Shown here: positions 1 through 9,900 of the stretch, piece by piece
How the letters are laid out: each line of letters starts with the position of its first letter
How positions within the stretch are numbered: position 1 is the stretch's first letter
NCBI GenBank assembly: GCA_948144175.1
Contig: CANXME010000886.1
Span: forward strand, 992,001 to 1,056,000
Origin: Closterium sp. NIES-65
Lineage: Eukaryota; Streptophyta; Zygnematophyceae; Desmidiales; Closteriaceae
DNA: 64,000 nt
Direction: 5' to 3'
Program-made: the position numbers and the translations under genes
The notes under the pieces: model-generated
Seen by the model: the letters and a program-made list of their open reading frames with translations, nothing else
The model's database searches: none
What the model was told of the DNA's origin: nothing

Positions 1-325
1 AGGAGGCTAGCGCGGGGCCGATCGGGGGCCTTAGGAGGCTAGCGCGGGGCTAGCGTGGGGCCGACGGGGGCTTAGGAGGCTAGCGCGGGGCCGATCGGGG
101 GCCTTAGGAGGCTAGCGCGGGGCTAGCGTGGGGCCGACGGGGGCCTTAGGAGGTTAGCGCGGGGCCGATCGGGGGCCGTGAGAGGCTAGCGCGGGGCCAT
201 ACGGGGCCTTGAGAAGGAGGCGCTCGAGGCGCAGGAAAAAGAACGGCGGCGCACGAGGGCGCGGCTAGCGGAAACGGTGGGCCCTATCGTTTCGGTCCTA
301 GGTGGAACCTAGGCTCGTAATACCA
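1..325 (-). repeat. GC-rich leader of copia element G (partial)
   Basis: Tandem variants of a unit containing GGCTAGCGCGGGGCC fill about 1-215, followed by a short spacer, the motif GGTGGGCCCTAT near 276-287 and, on the minus strand, a degenerate primer-binding site (TGGTATTACGAGC) abutting the LTR at 326. The order LTR, primer site, GGGCCC motif, GC-rich repeats is the same as in copia elements B, C, I and J of this window. The rest of element G lies left of the window. No gene is seen. Confidence 0.6.
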
Positions 326-460
326 TGTCAGAATGAGAAACGAGAATGAGGAGTGACTAGCAGGAACAACAGTACAAATATGTCAAACCCTAATCTGGTG
401 TACCCCTTATGGTGTGACCCACTACAGCCTAGAACCACACAAACATATAAATGTTTGACA
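326..460 (-). repeat. 5' LTR of copia element G
   Basis: A 135-bp LTR, on the minus strand starting TGTCAAACATTTATATG and ending CATTCTGACA. Its layout (GGCTGTAGTGGG, then a TAGGGTTTG stretch) matches the other copia LTRs here. It interrupts the integrase zinc-finger region of gypsy element A: the minus-strand gypsy frame runs up to 461 and is lost at the LTR border. The other LTR is outside the window, so the target duplication cannot be checked. Confidence 0.7.
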
Positions 461-2512
461 GCAGCTGCTGCCGTGTTTTCTCTACCCCCAAATGTCCCGA
501 GGTAACTCCGTCATGTGCCTCCCGTAACAGTAGTTCCCGTAGCAGTGTATATCCTGGTGCCCAAATGCGTTCGGTCCCGGCTTTTACGCAATAGACTCCC
601 TTGGCTGCTGCGAACTGCTGCAAATTTCCTCCTGTGAAGAATGGGTCCGTTTGATATCCGTGGGTAAATAGTCCTGTCAGTAGCGGGCTGGTCTGGGCGA
701 GTAGTATCGCATGGATCTGGGCAGTGGGGCGGGTCAGTGCGTCGGCGATGTTCGAGGCTCCCTTTTTATATGTGACTATGTAGTGGAAGTTGGATTTGAG
801 GAAATCGGGCCACCGAATCTGTCGTGGGTTGAGGTGGGGCTGTGCGCGGAGGTACTATAGGGATCGGTGGTCTGTCCGTACTGTCACGTCTGCGCCGGTC
901 AAGTAGCAGTGCCACACTTTGAACGCATGCACGGTCGAGAGCATTTCACGGTCGTGTATCGGGTAGTTTTGTTCGGGCCGATGCAGTTTTCGCGATTCGT
1001 ATGCGATGGGTTGTAGGCCGTTGCCGAAGTCCTGTAACAGTACGGCTCCAATGGCGATGTCGCTTGCGTCTGTAACAACTTCGAAGGGGCGATGTGGGTC
1101 AGCGATGCGCAGGACGGGTGGTGAACAGAGAACATTTTTCAGGGCAGAGAAGGCAGCATGCTCTTTCTACCCCCACGTAAAAGCGACCCCCCTGCGTAGT
1201 AAATCTGTCAGCGGGGCGGTTAATCGTGCCATGTCGGGGACGAACCGACGAACATAATTAACGAACCCTAAAAAACTCTGTAGTTCTGTGATGTTCGTCG
1301 GCGGAGGCCACGCTTTGACCGTATCCAGCTTCTTGGGGTCGATTTCAGCTCCAGCCTCCGAAATAACGTGCCCTAAAAATTCGAGCCTGTCCCAAAAGAA
1401 CTCGCACTTAGAGCCCTTGGTGAGTAACCGATGTTCCTCTAAAACTTTAAACACTGCTTCGAGATCTGCTAAGTGCTGCTGCTTGTCGCGACTGTAAACG
1501 AGGATGTCGTCGAGGTAAACTATCATGCATTTATCTAAAAGTGGCCTAAACGCCTCGTTCATGGTCATCTGAAATGTTGCGGGCGCGTTGGTCAGCCCGA
1601 AAGGCATCACCGTGTATTCGAACGACCCGTACCTAGTCCTAAATGTTGTCTTGGCGCAGTCCGACGGTTCAACCCGAATCTGATGGTAACCCCCCTGTAA
1701 GTCTATTTTCGAAAACATCCGTGTTGTTCGCAGTTGGTCGATCAGTTCGTCGGCGCGGGGAATGGGGTACCGCAATTTGACTGTTACCCTGTTAAGCACT
1801 CGGTAATCGATGCACATGTGAAACCCTCCGTCTTTTTTCGGTGTGAACAGTATCGGTGCGGCGAACGGTGACGAGCTCGGTCGGATAAATTGCTTCTCTA
1901 ACAAATAATCTAACTGCTTCCTTAGTTCGTCGAGCTCGGGCTGTGTCAGTCTGAACTGGCGCTGTACAGTTGGTTGTGCCCCCGGTTCTAACTCGATCCT
2001 ATGGTCATGCGCCCGCTGAGGTGCCAGCCCTTGCGGTAAGTCGTCTGGAAAAATCCCCGGGTACTGTTTCAACAGATGCTGAAGTTCGGGCGGTACTGCT
2101 GCCAACAGTTTCTGAAAATCGCTCGGCTGTTCCTCTTCTCCCACTAATGCTATATCCACTGCGTACACGTCAGCTCCTGCGGCGACAACCCGTTTCATCG
2201 TGATGGCGTTGACGTGGACCGTTGAAGACTCGGGTGACTGCCAGCGAAGTAGTTCGACCCAATTACCACTACTTCGCACGGTGCAGCTACCCGTCGTAGT
2301 CAATTCGCGGGTTATACCGTCGCAGCCAATCACGTCCCATTAAAATATCGTGCCCATCCAGTGTCGTTGCGAGCATTTCCTGTGTAAACCCGAAGTTCCC
2401 TCCGCAGCGGACTTTTACTTGCTCCACCTTTTCCCGTATGGCCAGTGGCGTGCCGTCGACTAAGCGTGCGTCTATCTCAGGTAAGCAACGGTTAAGTGTT
2501 AGCAGTAGTTTT
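461..2512 (-). pseudogene. Gypsy A pol fragment: protease end, RT, RNase H, start of integrase
   Basis: This is the 3' part of a Ty3/gypsy pol gene read leftwards. From right to left it shows the end of the aspartic protease (a GRDWL-type stretch just upstream of 2333), a reverse transcriptase open from 2333 to 1167 with the YLDD catalytic motif near 1507-1518 (VYLDDILVYS), an RNase H with the FEVVTDASD-type motif near 1090, and the start of the integrase H2C2 zinc region (HDGVTSGHLGVEKTRQQLL) near 480-560. The frame breaks around 1140-1167, an in-frame stop lies near 857, and copia G truncates it at 460. The 5' half continues at 12698, beyond the copia I insertion. Domain order and length match element H at 35.5-40.9 kb, which is about as divergent as a different lineage. 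It is inactive. Confidence 0.85.
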
Positions 2513-2640
2513 TGTCAGATTTATATGACATAGCTGTTGTAGGCTATAGTGGGGTAGCACATATGGGGTACAGCTTTCAAGGGTTTGTATTTGTACCCAA
2601 CTTTCACTTAGTCATTTTCATTCTCGTTTTAAGTTTCTCA
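2513..2640 (+). repeat. 5' LTR of copia I
   Basis: A 128-bp LTR starting TGTCAGATTTATATGACA and ending AAGTTTCTCA, immediately followed by the primer site TGGTATCGAGC at 2641. The partner at 12580-12692 is 113 bp because of a roughly 15-bp deletion (GTGGGGTAGCACATA region) and has several substitutions. Confidence 0.85.
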
Positions 2641-3294
2641 TGGTATCGAGCAGGTTCCCTCGCGGGATCTGTTCCTAGGGCCCACCACATCGAATTTTTT
2701 CTTTCCTCCCCAGAGCGTGCTCCCCGAGTCGCACTCCCCTCTCTACATTCGTCGAGCCGCCCTAGCGGCCTCCCTTGCGGCCCCGCCGCCCTCACTTGCG
2801 GCCCCGTCGCCCTCAGTTGCGGCCCCGCCGCCCTCACCTGCGGCCCCGCCACCCTCACTTGCGGCCCGTCGCCGCCCTCGGTTGCGGCCCCGTCGCCGCC
2901 CTCACCTGCGGCCCGTCGCCGCCCTCACTTGCGGCCCCGCCACCCTCTATTGCGGCCCCGCCGGCCTCACCTGCGGCCCCGTTGCTGCCCTCAGCTGCAG
3001 CCCCGTCGCCGCCCGCACCTGCGGCCCGTCGCCGCCCTCACTTGCGGCCTCGTCGCCGCCCTCAGCTGCAGCCCCGTCGCCGCCCTCACCTGCGGCCCAT
3101 CGCCGCCCTCACCTGCGGCCCCGACGCCGCCCTCAGCTACGGCCCCGTCGCCGCCCTCACCTGCGGCCCCGCCGCCCTCACTTGCGGCTCCGCCGCCCTC
3201 AGTTGCAGCCCCGCCGCCCTCAGTTGCGGCCCCGCCGCCCTCACCTTAGGCCCCGCCGCCCTCAGTTGCGGCCCCGCCGCCCTCACCTGCGGCC
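2641..3294 (+). repeat. Leader of copia I: primer site, GGGCCC motif, GC-rich array
   Basis: The primer site TGGTATCGAGC lies at 2641-2651. CCTAGGGCCCACCAC lies at 2675-2689 and is followed by a T-rich tract. From about 2765 to 3294 there is an array of a unit close to GCGGCCCCGCCGCCCTCAC. The array is open in several frames as proline/alanine/arginine-rich nonsense, a by-product of base composition and not a gene. Confidence 0.75.
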
Positions 3295-3421
3295 TGGCAG
3301 AACATTATAGCTTATACATTTGTGTAGGCTGTAGTGGGGCAGCCCATAAGGGGTACAACCCAATTAGGGTTAGTACTTGTACCCAACTCTTTCATAGTTC
3401 AATCATTCTCACTTCTCGTCA
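3295..3421 (+). repeat. 5' LTR of copia J
   Basis: A 127-bp LTR starting TGGCAGAACATTATAGC (first bases altered from TGTCAG) and ending CTTCTCGTCA, followed by the primer site TGGTATCGAGC at 3422. It is closer to the LTRs of copia B and C (GAAC-ATATAGC type) than to the LTR of its host element I. No matching 3' LTR is present. Confidence 0.75.
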
Positions 3422-4496
3422 TGGTATCGAGCAGGTTCCCAAGTGGGAATACTGCCTAGGGCCCACCACGTACTTTCTCTCCTCTGCCCAGAGCGCGCTT
3501 ACCTCCTACACCGAGTAGCGCCCCGAGATGCCTTTTTTTTTTTGCCGCCCTTACTGCCCCTCGAGCCGCCCTGCTTAGGCCTCGTTGCGGCCCTGCTTAG
3601 GCCCCATCGGCCCCCTCCCTTCAGCCCCGTCGGCCCCTCCTAGGCCCCGTCGGCCCCGCTATAGCCCCGCTACAGGCCCCGATTGGCCTCGCTTAGGCCC
3701 CGTCGGCCCCGTTGCGGCCCCGCTACGGCCCCGCTTAGCCCACCGTCGGCCCCACTTAGGCCCCGTCGGCCCCGCTATAGCCCCACTTAGGCCCCGTCGG
3801 CCCCGTTGCGGCCCCACTTAGGCCCCGTCGGCCCCCATTTCGGCCCCGCTACAGGCCCCGTCGGCCCCAATTCGGCCCCGCTACAGGCCCCGCTAAGGGC
3901 CCAGTCGGCCTCGTCGGCCCCACTTTGGCCCCGCTACAGGCCCCGCTACAGGCCTTGTCGGCCCCACTTCGGCCCCGCTACAGGCCCCGTCGACCTCACT
4001 TAGGCCCCGCCGGCCTCGTCGGCCCCACTTCGGCCCCGCTACAGGCCCCGCTACAGGCCCCGTCGGCCCCACTTTGGCCCCACTTAGGCCCCGTCGCCCC
4101 CCCCCACTTCGGCCCCGCTACAGGCCCCGTCGGCCCCACTACGGCCCCGCTACGGCCCCGCTCAGGCCGCGTCGGCCCCACACTGCGGCCCCTACTACGG
4201 CCCCGTCCCAGCCGCCGGACCGCCAGGCTGCCGAGCCGCCCGACAGCCGAGCCGCCCCGCAGCCGAGCCGCCCAGCAGCCGAGCCGCCCCGCAGCCGAAG
4301 CGCCCAGCAGCCGAGCCGCCCCGCAGCCGAAGCGCCCAGCAGCCGAGCCGCCCAGCAGCCGAGCTGCCCTGCAGCCGAGCCGCCCGTGTAGCCGAGCCGC
4401 CCTGCAGCAGAGCCGCCGAGCAGCCCGATCGCCCCACCTGCCCGGTAAGAGCTCAGTCTCTTCCTCACTGCGCCCACTGCCTGCCTACTGCAGTTA
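3422..4496 (+). repeat. Leader of copia J: primer site, GGGCCC motif, two GC-rich arrays
   Basis: The primer site is at 3422-3432 and CCTAGGGCCCACCAC at 3455-3469. A T-tract follows near 3532-3542. An array of GGCCCCGTCGGCCCC-type units runs from about 3585 to 4195, then an array of CAGCCGAGCCGCC-type units from about 4210 to 4415. The second array type also occurs just upstream of gag in copia E (about 16630-16870) and, inverted, in copia B, so the leader has two repeat modules in a fixed order. Confidence 0.7.
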
Positions 4497-6990
4497 TGGC
4501 TTCCCCTAGCGTGATGCTGCTACTCGCCTTGCTGTTCGCCGTCACTTACCGACCACTGAGCGTTCGCACTTTAGCCAATACAAGAGTGCTCACACCTTGT
4601 ACGACGCTGTAGTTGCACGCTACTCTTCCCCTGCCACTGCTGCACTGAGTCGCCTCATGCTTCCCTTCCTCTTCCCTGACCTTGCTGCCTTTCCCACAGT
4701 CGCTGACCTCATTACGCACCTCCGCACTCTTGACACTCGCTGAGTTCTGCGCCAAGAACCCCCCCCCATGTACATCACTCTCTACTACATAGTCACCCGA
4801 CTCCCTGACTCTCTTCGCGTAGTCAGGGACCACTTCCTCTCTGTTTGCCCCACCACTCTCACCGCTGACCTCCTCGAGAAGGCCCTCCTAGCGATAGAAA
4901 AGAGCATAGTCGCTGTAGGAGCCTCTCGTGGTGACCCTCGCACCCCCGTCTTTGAGGGGTGTTCTCCCTCCCCCCTCTTGCTCTCTGCCGCCTCTGCTGC
5001 TGCGGCCGACCTCGTTGGTTTCGAGTCGGTCGGCGCTGCGTCTGCCCCGAGTGGGCGACGCCGCACTGGCAAGGGGGGGGGGGGGGGGGGGGGGCAAGGG
5101 CTCTGGAGGGGGTGGAGGGGGCGGTGGAGGTGGTGGTGGAGGCGTTGGAGGGAGTGGGGGTGGTGGTGGTAGTGGTGCCGGGGGTGGTGGTGGCAGCGGC
5201 AGCAGTGGAGGCGGCGGAGGCGGTGGAGGTGGCGGAGGGAGCGGAGGCGGCGGAGGTAGTGGAGGAGGCGGAGGTGGAGGAGGCGGCGGCGGCGGCGGAG
5301 GCGGCGGTGGCGGTGGCGGCGGCGGTGGTGGTGCGGGTCGCGACTCTGCACCGAGGAGTGGCTCCAGTGGTGGTCAGCGCCAGCAGCAGCAGCGGAGCGG
5401 AGCGATCATGTCCCCTCAGCAGCTTCGTGAGTGGTACACTGCACGCCAGCGAGGTGGGGGTTTTGGTCCCTGCTCCTACGTTCTCCGTACTGGCGACCGC
5501 ACTAGTGAGCAGTGCGGGGGTCCGCACTCCACCCAGCGTTGCTTTGGTCGCCTGACGGACGCGTGGCGTCGCCAGTTCCCTGAGGCGTCAGAGATCCCTC
5601 GCTAGGGAGATCTGGCCAAGGCTGGGGTTGCTATCTTTGATCTTGACTTTGATGCTATTCTTGCTGCCATGTATGGTGTTGCTGATAGTGTTGAGGGTGC
5701 CTGTTACCTGTGTGTACCGCATGACCCGAGCATTGAGGCTGCTGCACTAGGTGCTGGTGAGACTGCTGCTCTAGGTGCCAGTGCGTATGCTGCCCCAGGT
5801 GCTGGTGAGTCTGCTCTCTCAAGTACCACTTCGGCTCAGGCCCTCCACACCTTCACCTTGGACTCAGGTGCGTCCCGCTCCTTCTTTCGAGACCGCACCA
5901 CTCTTACGCCGCTTAGTCGGCCGGTTGCGGTCTCCCTGGCAGACCCCTCTGGGGGTCCTGTCCTTGCTAGCTTCTCCACTGTTCTTCCGTGCCCTACAGC
6001 CCCCTCTGGCACCCTGTCTGGTTTGTACCTCCCCTCGTTCTCTACGAACCTGGTGAGTGGAGCGGACCTTCAGGATCGAGAGGTTGACCAGTTCACTCCT
6101 GCGAGTCAGCGAGTGACCCACTGCACGTGTGCTCGGACAAGTCGACACCTGGCCACGTTCAGTCGTCGGCCAGGGTCGAGCCTGTACACCCTTACTACTA
6201 CGTCTTCTTCTGCACCTGCGTCTGCCCAGGTAGCTGCGTCAAGTCAGGTGTTTGCTGCGGCATCCAGGTCTGGTCCTGAGTCTGCCCCCTGCTCATGTCG
6301 TCTGCTGTCCCACCTGACTCTCCTTTGGCACCACCACCTTGGTTACCCTTGCCTGCCTCGTCTCCGAGGCATGGCGTCCCGTGTCCTTGTCTCTGGTCTC
6401 CCTCGGTCGCTCCCTCCCCTTCCTCCGGGGCCTAGCCCTACCTGCGTCCCCTGCGTCGAGGGGCGACAGTGTGCCGCCCCTCACTCCTCCGACTTTCCTC
6501 TGACAGAGGCTCCACTACAGACTCTCCACATGGACGTGTGGGGCCCAGCCCGCGTCAGTGGGCAGGGACGAGAGCGGTTCTTTCTGCTGGTTGTTGACGA
6601 CTACTCGTGTTACACCACAGTCTTCCCCTTGCGCAGCAAGGGTGACGTCACTAAGGTGCTGATCGACTGGATCCGCGCAACTCGTCTCTAGCTCAGAGAG
6701 AGTTTCGGCTCGGACTATCCTGTTCTGCGTCTGCACTTGGACAGAGGCAGGGAGTTTTCCTCTGCCCATCTGAGAGCCTTCTGTCGTGCACATGGCATCC
6801 GCCAGACCTTCACGCTTCCGGCCTCTCCACAGCAAAATGGGATTGCTGAGCGTCGCATTGGCATGGTCATGGACGTCGCTCGTACGTCCATGATGCATGC
6901 GGCTGCCCCCCATTTTCTGTGGCCGTTTGCGGTTCGGTACGCGGCGCATCAGATCAACCTTCACCCCAGGGTCTCCATGCCGGAGACCTG
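4497..6990 (+). pseudogene. Copia J gag-pol, truncated in integrase
   Basis: The start at 4497 resembles the gag start of copia E (16978), but roughly 190 bp of gag N-terminus are deleted. It continues through gag, a glycine-rich linker (about 5073-5335, opening with a run of 22 G at 5073-5094), a cysteine/histidine knuckle, an intact-looking protease motif LDSGAS near 5860, the gag-pre-integrase HLGYP...CVPC region (6330-6460) and integrase (DVWGPARV near 6532). Breaks seen: a C9 run near 4761 that shifts frame where C10 keeps it in elements C and E, a TAG at about 5603, and a TAG at about 6689. At about 6990 integrase stops and the sequence jumps back to gag of the next copy. Inactive. Confidence 0.8.
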
Positions 6991-9900
6991 TACTCACTGT
7001 AGGAGCCTCTCGTGGTGACCCTTGCACCCCCATCTTTGAGGGGTGTTCCCCTTCTCCCCTTATGCCCTCTGTCGCCTCTGCTGCTACAGCCGACCTCGTT
7101 GGTCTTGAGTCGGTCGGTGCGGCGTCTGCCCCTAGCAGGAGATGCCGCTCTGGCAAGGGCAAGGGGGGCAAGGGCGTGGGTGGAGCTAGCGGGGGTGGTG
7201 GAGGTGGCGGTGGAGGCGGCGGAGGGAGTGGGGGTGGCGGTGGGAGTGGTAGCGGGGGTGGAGGCGGCGGAGGCGGTAGCGGTGGGAGCGGAGGCGGCGG
7301 TGGTGGCGGAGGTGGAGGAGGCGGCGGTGGAGGAGGTGGAGCTGCTCGGGGTGGCGCTTCGCAGTGGAGCGGCTCCGGTGGTGGTCAGCGCCAGCAGCAG
7401 CAGCAGCAGCATCGGTCTCGGGACATCCCCCCCCCTCAGCAGCTCCGTGAGTGGTACGCGCAGCGTCAGCGTGGTGGGGGTTTTGGTCCTTGCACCTACG
7501 TCCTTCGCACCGGCGACTGCGCGGGTGAGCAGTCTGGGGGTGCACACCCCACCCAGCGCTGCTTTGGCCACCTGACGGACGCTTGGCGTCACCAGTTCTC
7601 GGAGGCTACTGAGATCCCCTGCTGGGGAGAGCTGTCTAGGGCAAGAGTAGCCATCTATGATCTTGACTTTGCTGCTATCCTTGCTGCAATGTATGCTGTG
7701 ACTATTAGTGATAAGGGTGACTGTTACCGGTGTTTCCCGCCCGACTCGGGCATTGAGACTGCTGCTCTAGGTACTGGTGAGGCTGCTGCTCTAGGTGCCA
7801 GTAAGGCTGCTGCTCTAGGTGCCAGTGCGTCTGCGTTCTTGGGTGTTGGTGAGTCTGCGCTCTCAGGTACCGCGTCGGCTTCGGCCTCCCTCACCTTCAC
7901 ACTTGACTCAAGGGCTTCTCGCTCCTTCTTTCGAGACCGCACCACACTCACACCGCTTGGCCGGCCGGTTGAAGTCTCCCTGGCAGACCCCTCTGGGGGC
8001 CCTGTCCTCTCTCACTTCTCTACTGTCCTCCCGTGTCCGGCTGCCCCCTCTGGCACCTTGTCTGGTCTTTACCTCCCCTCGTTCTCTACGAACTTGGTGA
8101 GTGGCGCAGACCTACAGGATGCGGGGGTTCACCAGTTTACTCCTGCGAGTCAGCGGGTGACCCACTGCTCCGACGCTCGCACAGGCAGACACCTGGCCAC
8201 GTTTACGCGTCGGCCGGGGTCGAGCCTCTACACCCTGACCACTGAGTCTCCTCCTCTCCCTGCGTCTGGCCAGGTAGCTGCGTCGGGTCAGGTGTTTGCT
8301 GCTGCGTCCAGGTCTGGTCCTGAGTCTGCACCCTGCTCGTGTCGCCTCCTGTCTCACGAGACACTCCTGTGGCACCACCGTCTTGGTCACCCCTCCTTGC
8401 CTCGTCTCCGAGGCATGGCTTCCCGTGTCCTTGTCTCTGGTCTTCCCCGCTCCCTCCCTCCCCTTCCTCCGGGGCCTGGTCCTTCCTGCGTCCCCTGTGT
8501 CGAGGGGCGACTCCGGGCTGCCCCGCACTCCTCTCAGTTTCCCCCGACAGAGGCCCCGCTGCAGACGCTTCACATGGACGTGTGGGGTCCGGCCCGCGTC
8601 CGTGGACAGGGTCACGAGCGCTACTTCCTGCTGGTGGTTGACGACTACTCGCGTTATACCTCAATCTTCCCCTTGCGCAGCAAGGATGATGTCACTGAGG
8701 TGTTGATCGAGTGGATCCGCGCAGCTCGTCTCCTGCTCAGGAGGAGCTTCGGCTCGGACTTTCTTGTTCTACGTCTGCACTCTGACCGAGGCGAAGAGTT
8801 CTCCTCTGGCCTTCTGTGAGCCGACTGCCGTGCGCGAGGCATCCGTCAGACCTTTACGCTTCCGGACTCTCCACAGCAAAATGGGATTGCTGAGCGCCGC
8901 ATTGGCATGGTCATGGACGTCGCTCGTACGTCCATGATGCATGCGGCTGCCCCCCATTTTCTGTGGCCGTTTGCGGTTCAGTACGCGGCGCATCAGATCA
9001 ACCTTCACCTCAGGGTCTCCATGCCAGAGACCTCCCCAGCCTTGCTGTGGACGGGGAAGGTGGGCGATGCGTCTTCGTTCCGTGTCTGGGGATCTCGGGC
9101 GTTTGTCCGCGACTTGTCTGCGGACAAGCTGTCCCCTCGTGTCGCTCCTTGTGTCTTCCTTGGCTTCCCCCTTGACGCACCAGGGTGGCAGTTCTACCAC
9201 CCCTCCTCTCGTCGTGTTCTGTCCTCCTAGGACGTCACGTTTGACGAGTCGGTCCCCTACTACTGTCTCTTCCCCTACCGCATTCCTTCCCTCCCCCCGC
9301 CTCCGCTCTTCCTTGTGCCAGGTCCCCCCCTGGTAGACCCCCTCCCCCCTCAGGGTCCTGCCCCTTCAGGTGTGTCCCAGGTAGACGCAGTCGAGCCGGT
9401 CGAGGTTGCTGGTGACTCTGGTACTGCTGCGGATGCCGAGCCTGGGGATGCTGAGACTGGGGGTGCTGAGCCTGGGGGTGCTGAGCGTGGGGATGCTGCC
9501 ACTAGGGGTGCCACGTCAGGAGCTGCTGAGCCTGGAGGTGCGCAGCCGGCGGCCGCTAGGCTTGCTCGTGTGGTTTCTGGCGGTGCTGAGCCTTGAGGTT
9601 CTCCGAGTGCTTCGTCTTGACGGGAGCCGCTCTCTCCACAGGAGCTGCGCGAGTGGTTCGCCCGGCGCTGGAGGCGTACTGCTGGAGCTTCTTCGGCTGC
9701 TGAGGGTGCTGGTACCGCCGGTCCCGGCGGTGCTCGTCTGGTGGGTGTTGGAGCTGCTGTACCTGCGGGTACGACTGGAGCTAAAGCTGCACAGGGTGAT
9801 GGCGCTGAGTCTACTGCTATCAGTCTTGCCGGCGGTCCTGCTGCGGGTGCTGCTGGTGCTGCTGGTGGTACTCCAGCTGGAGGTGCTGTTGGCGCTGGTG

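Noticed and set aside
2717..3518. Proline/alanine/arginine-rich plus-strand frames over copia leaders (also 3585-4509, 15865-16959, 28289-29236, 59240-59956)
   Set aside because: GC-rich tandem units lack stops in several frames at once; three overlapping frames with the same composition show this is a base-composition effect.
4859..5527. Long minus-strand frames opposite the glycine-rich gag linkers (here, and at 6954-7592, 17062-18033, 27029-27547, 57982-58605)
   Set aside because: They are histidine/arginine- or alanine/threonine/serine-rich mirror frames of GGN repeats; no start context or known motif, and they vary with the simple sequence.
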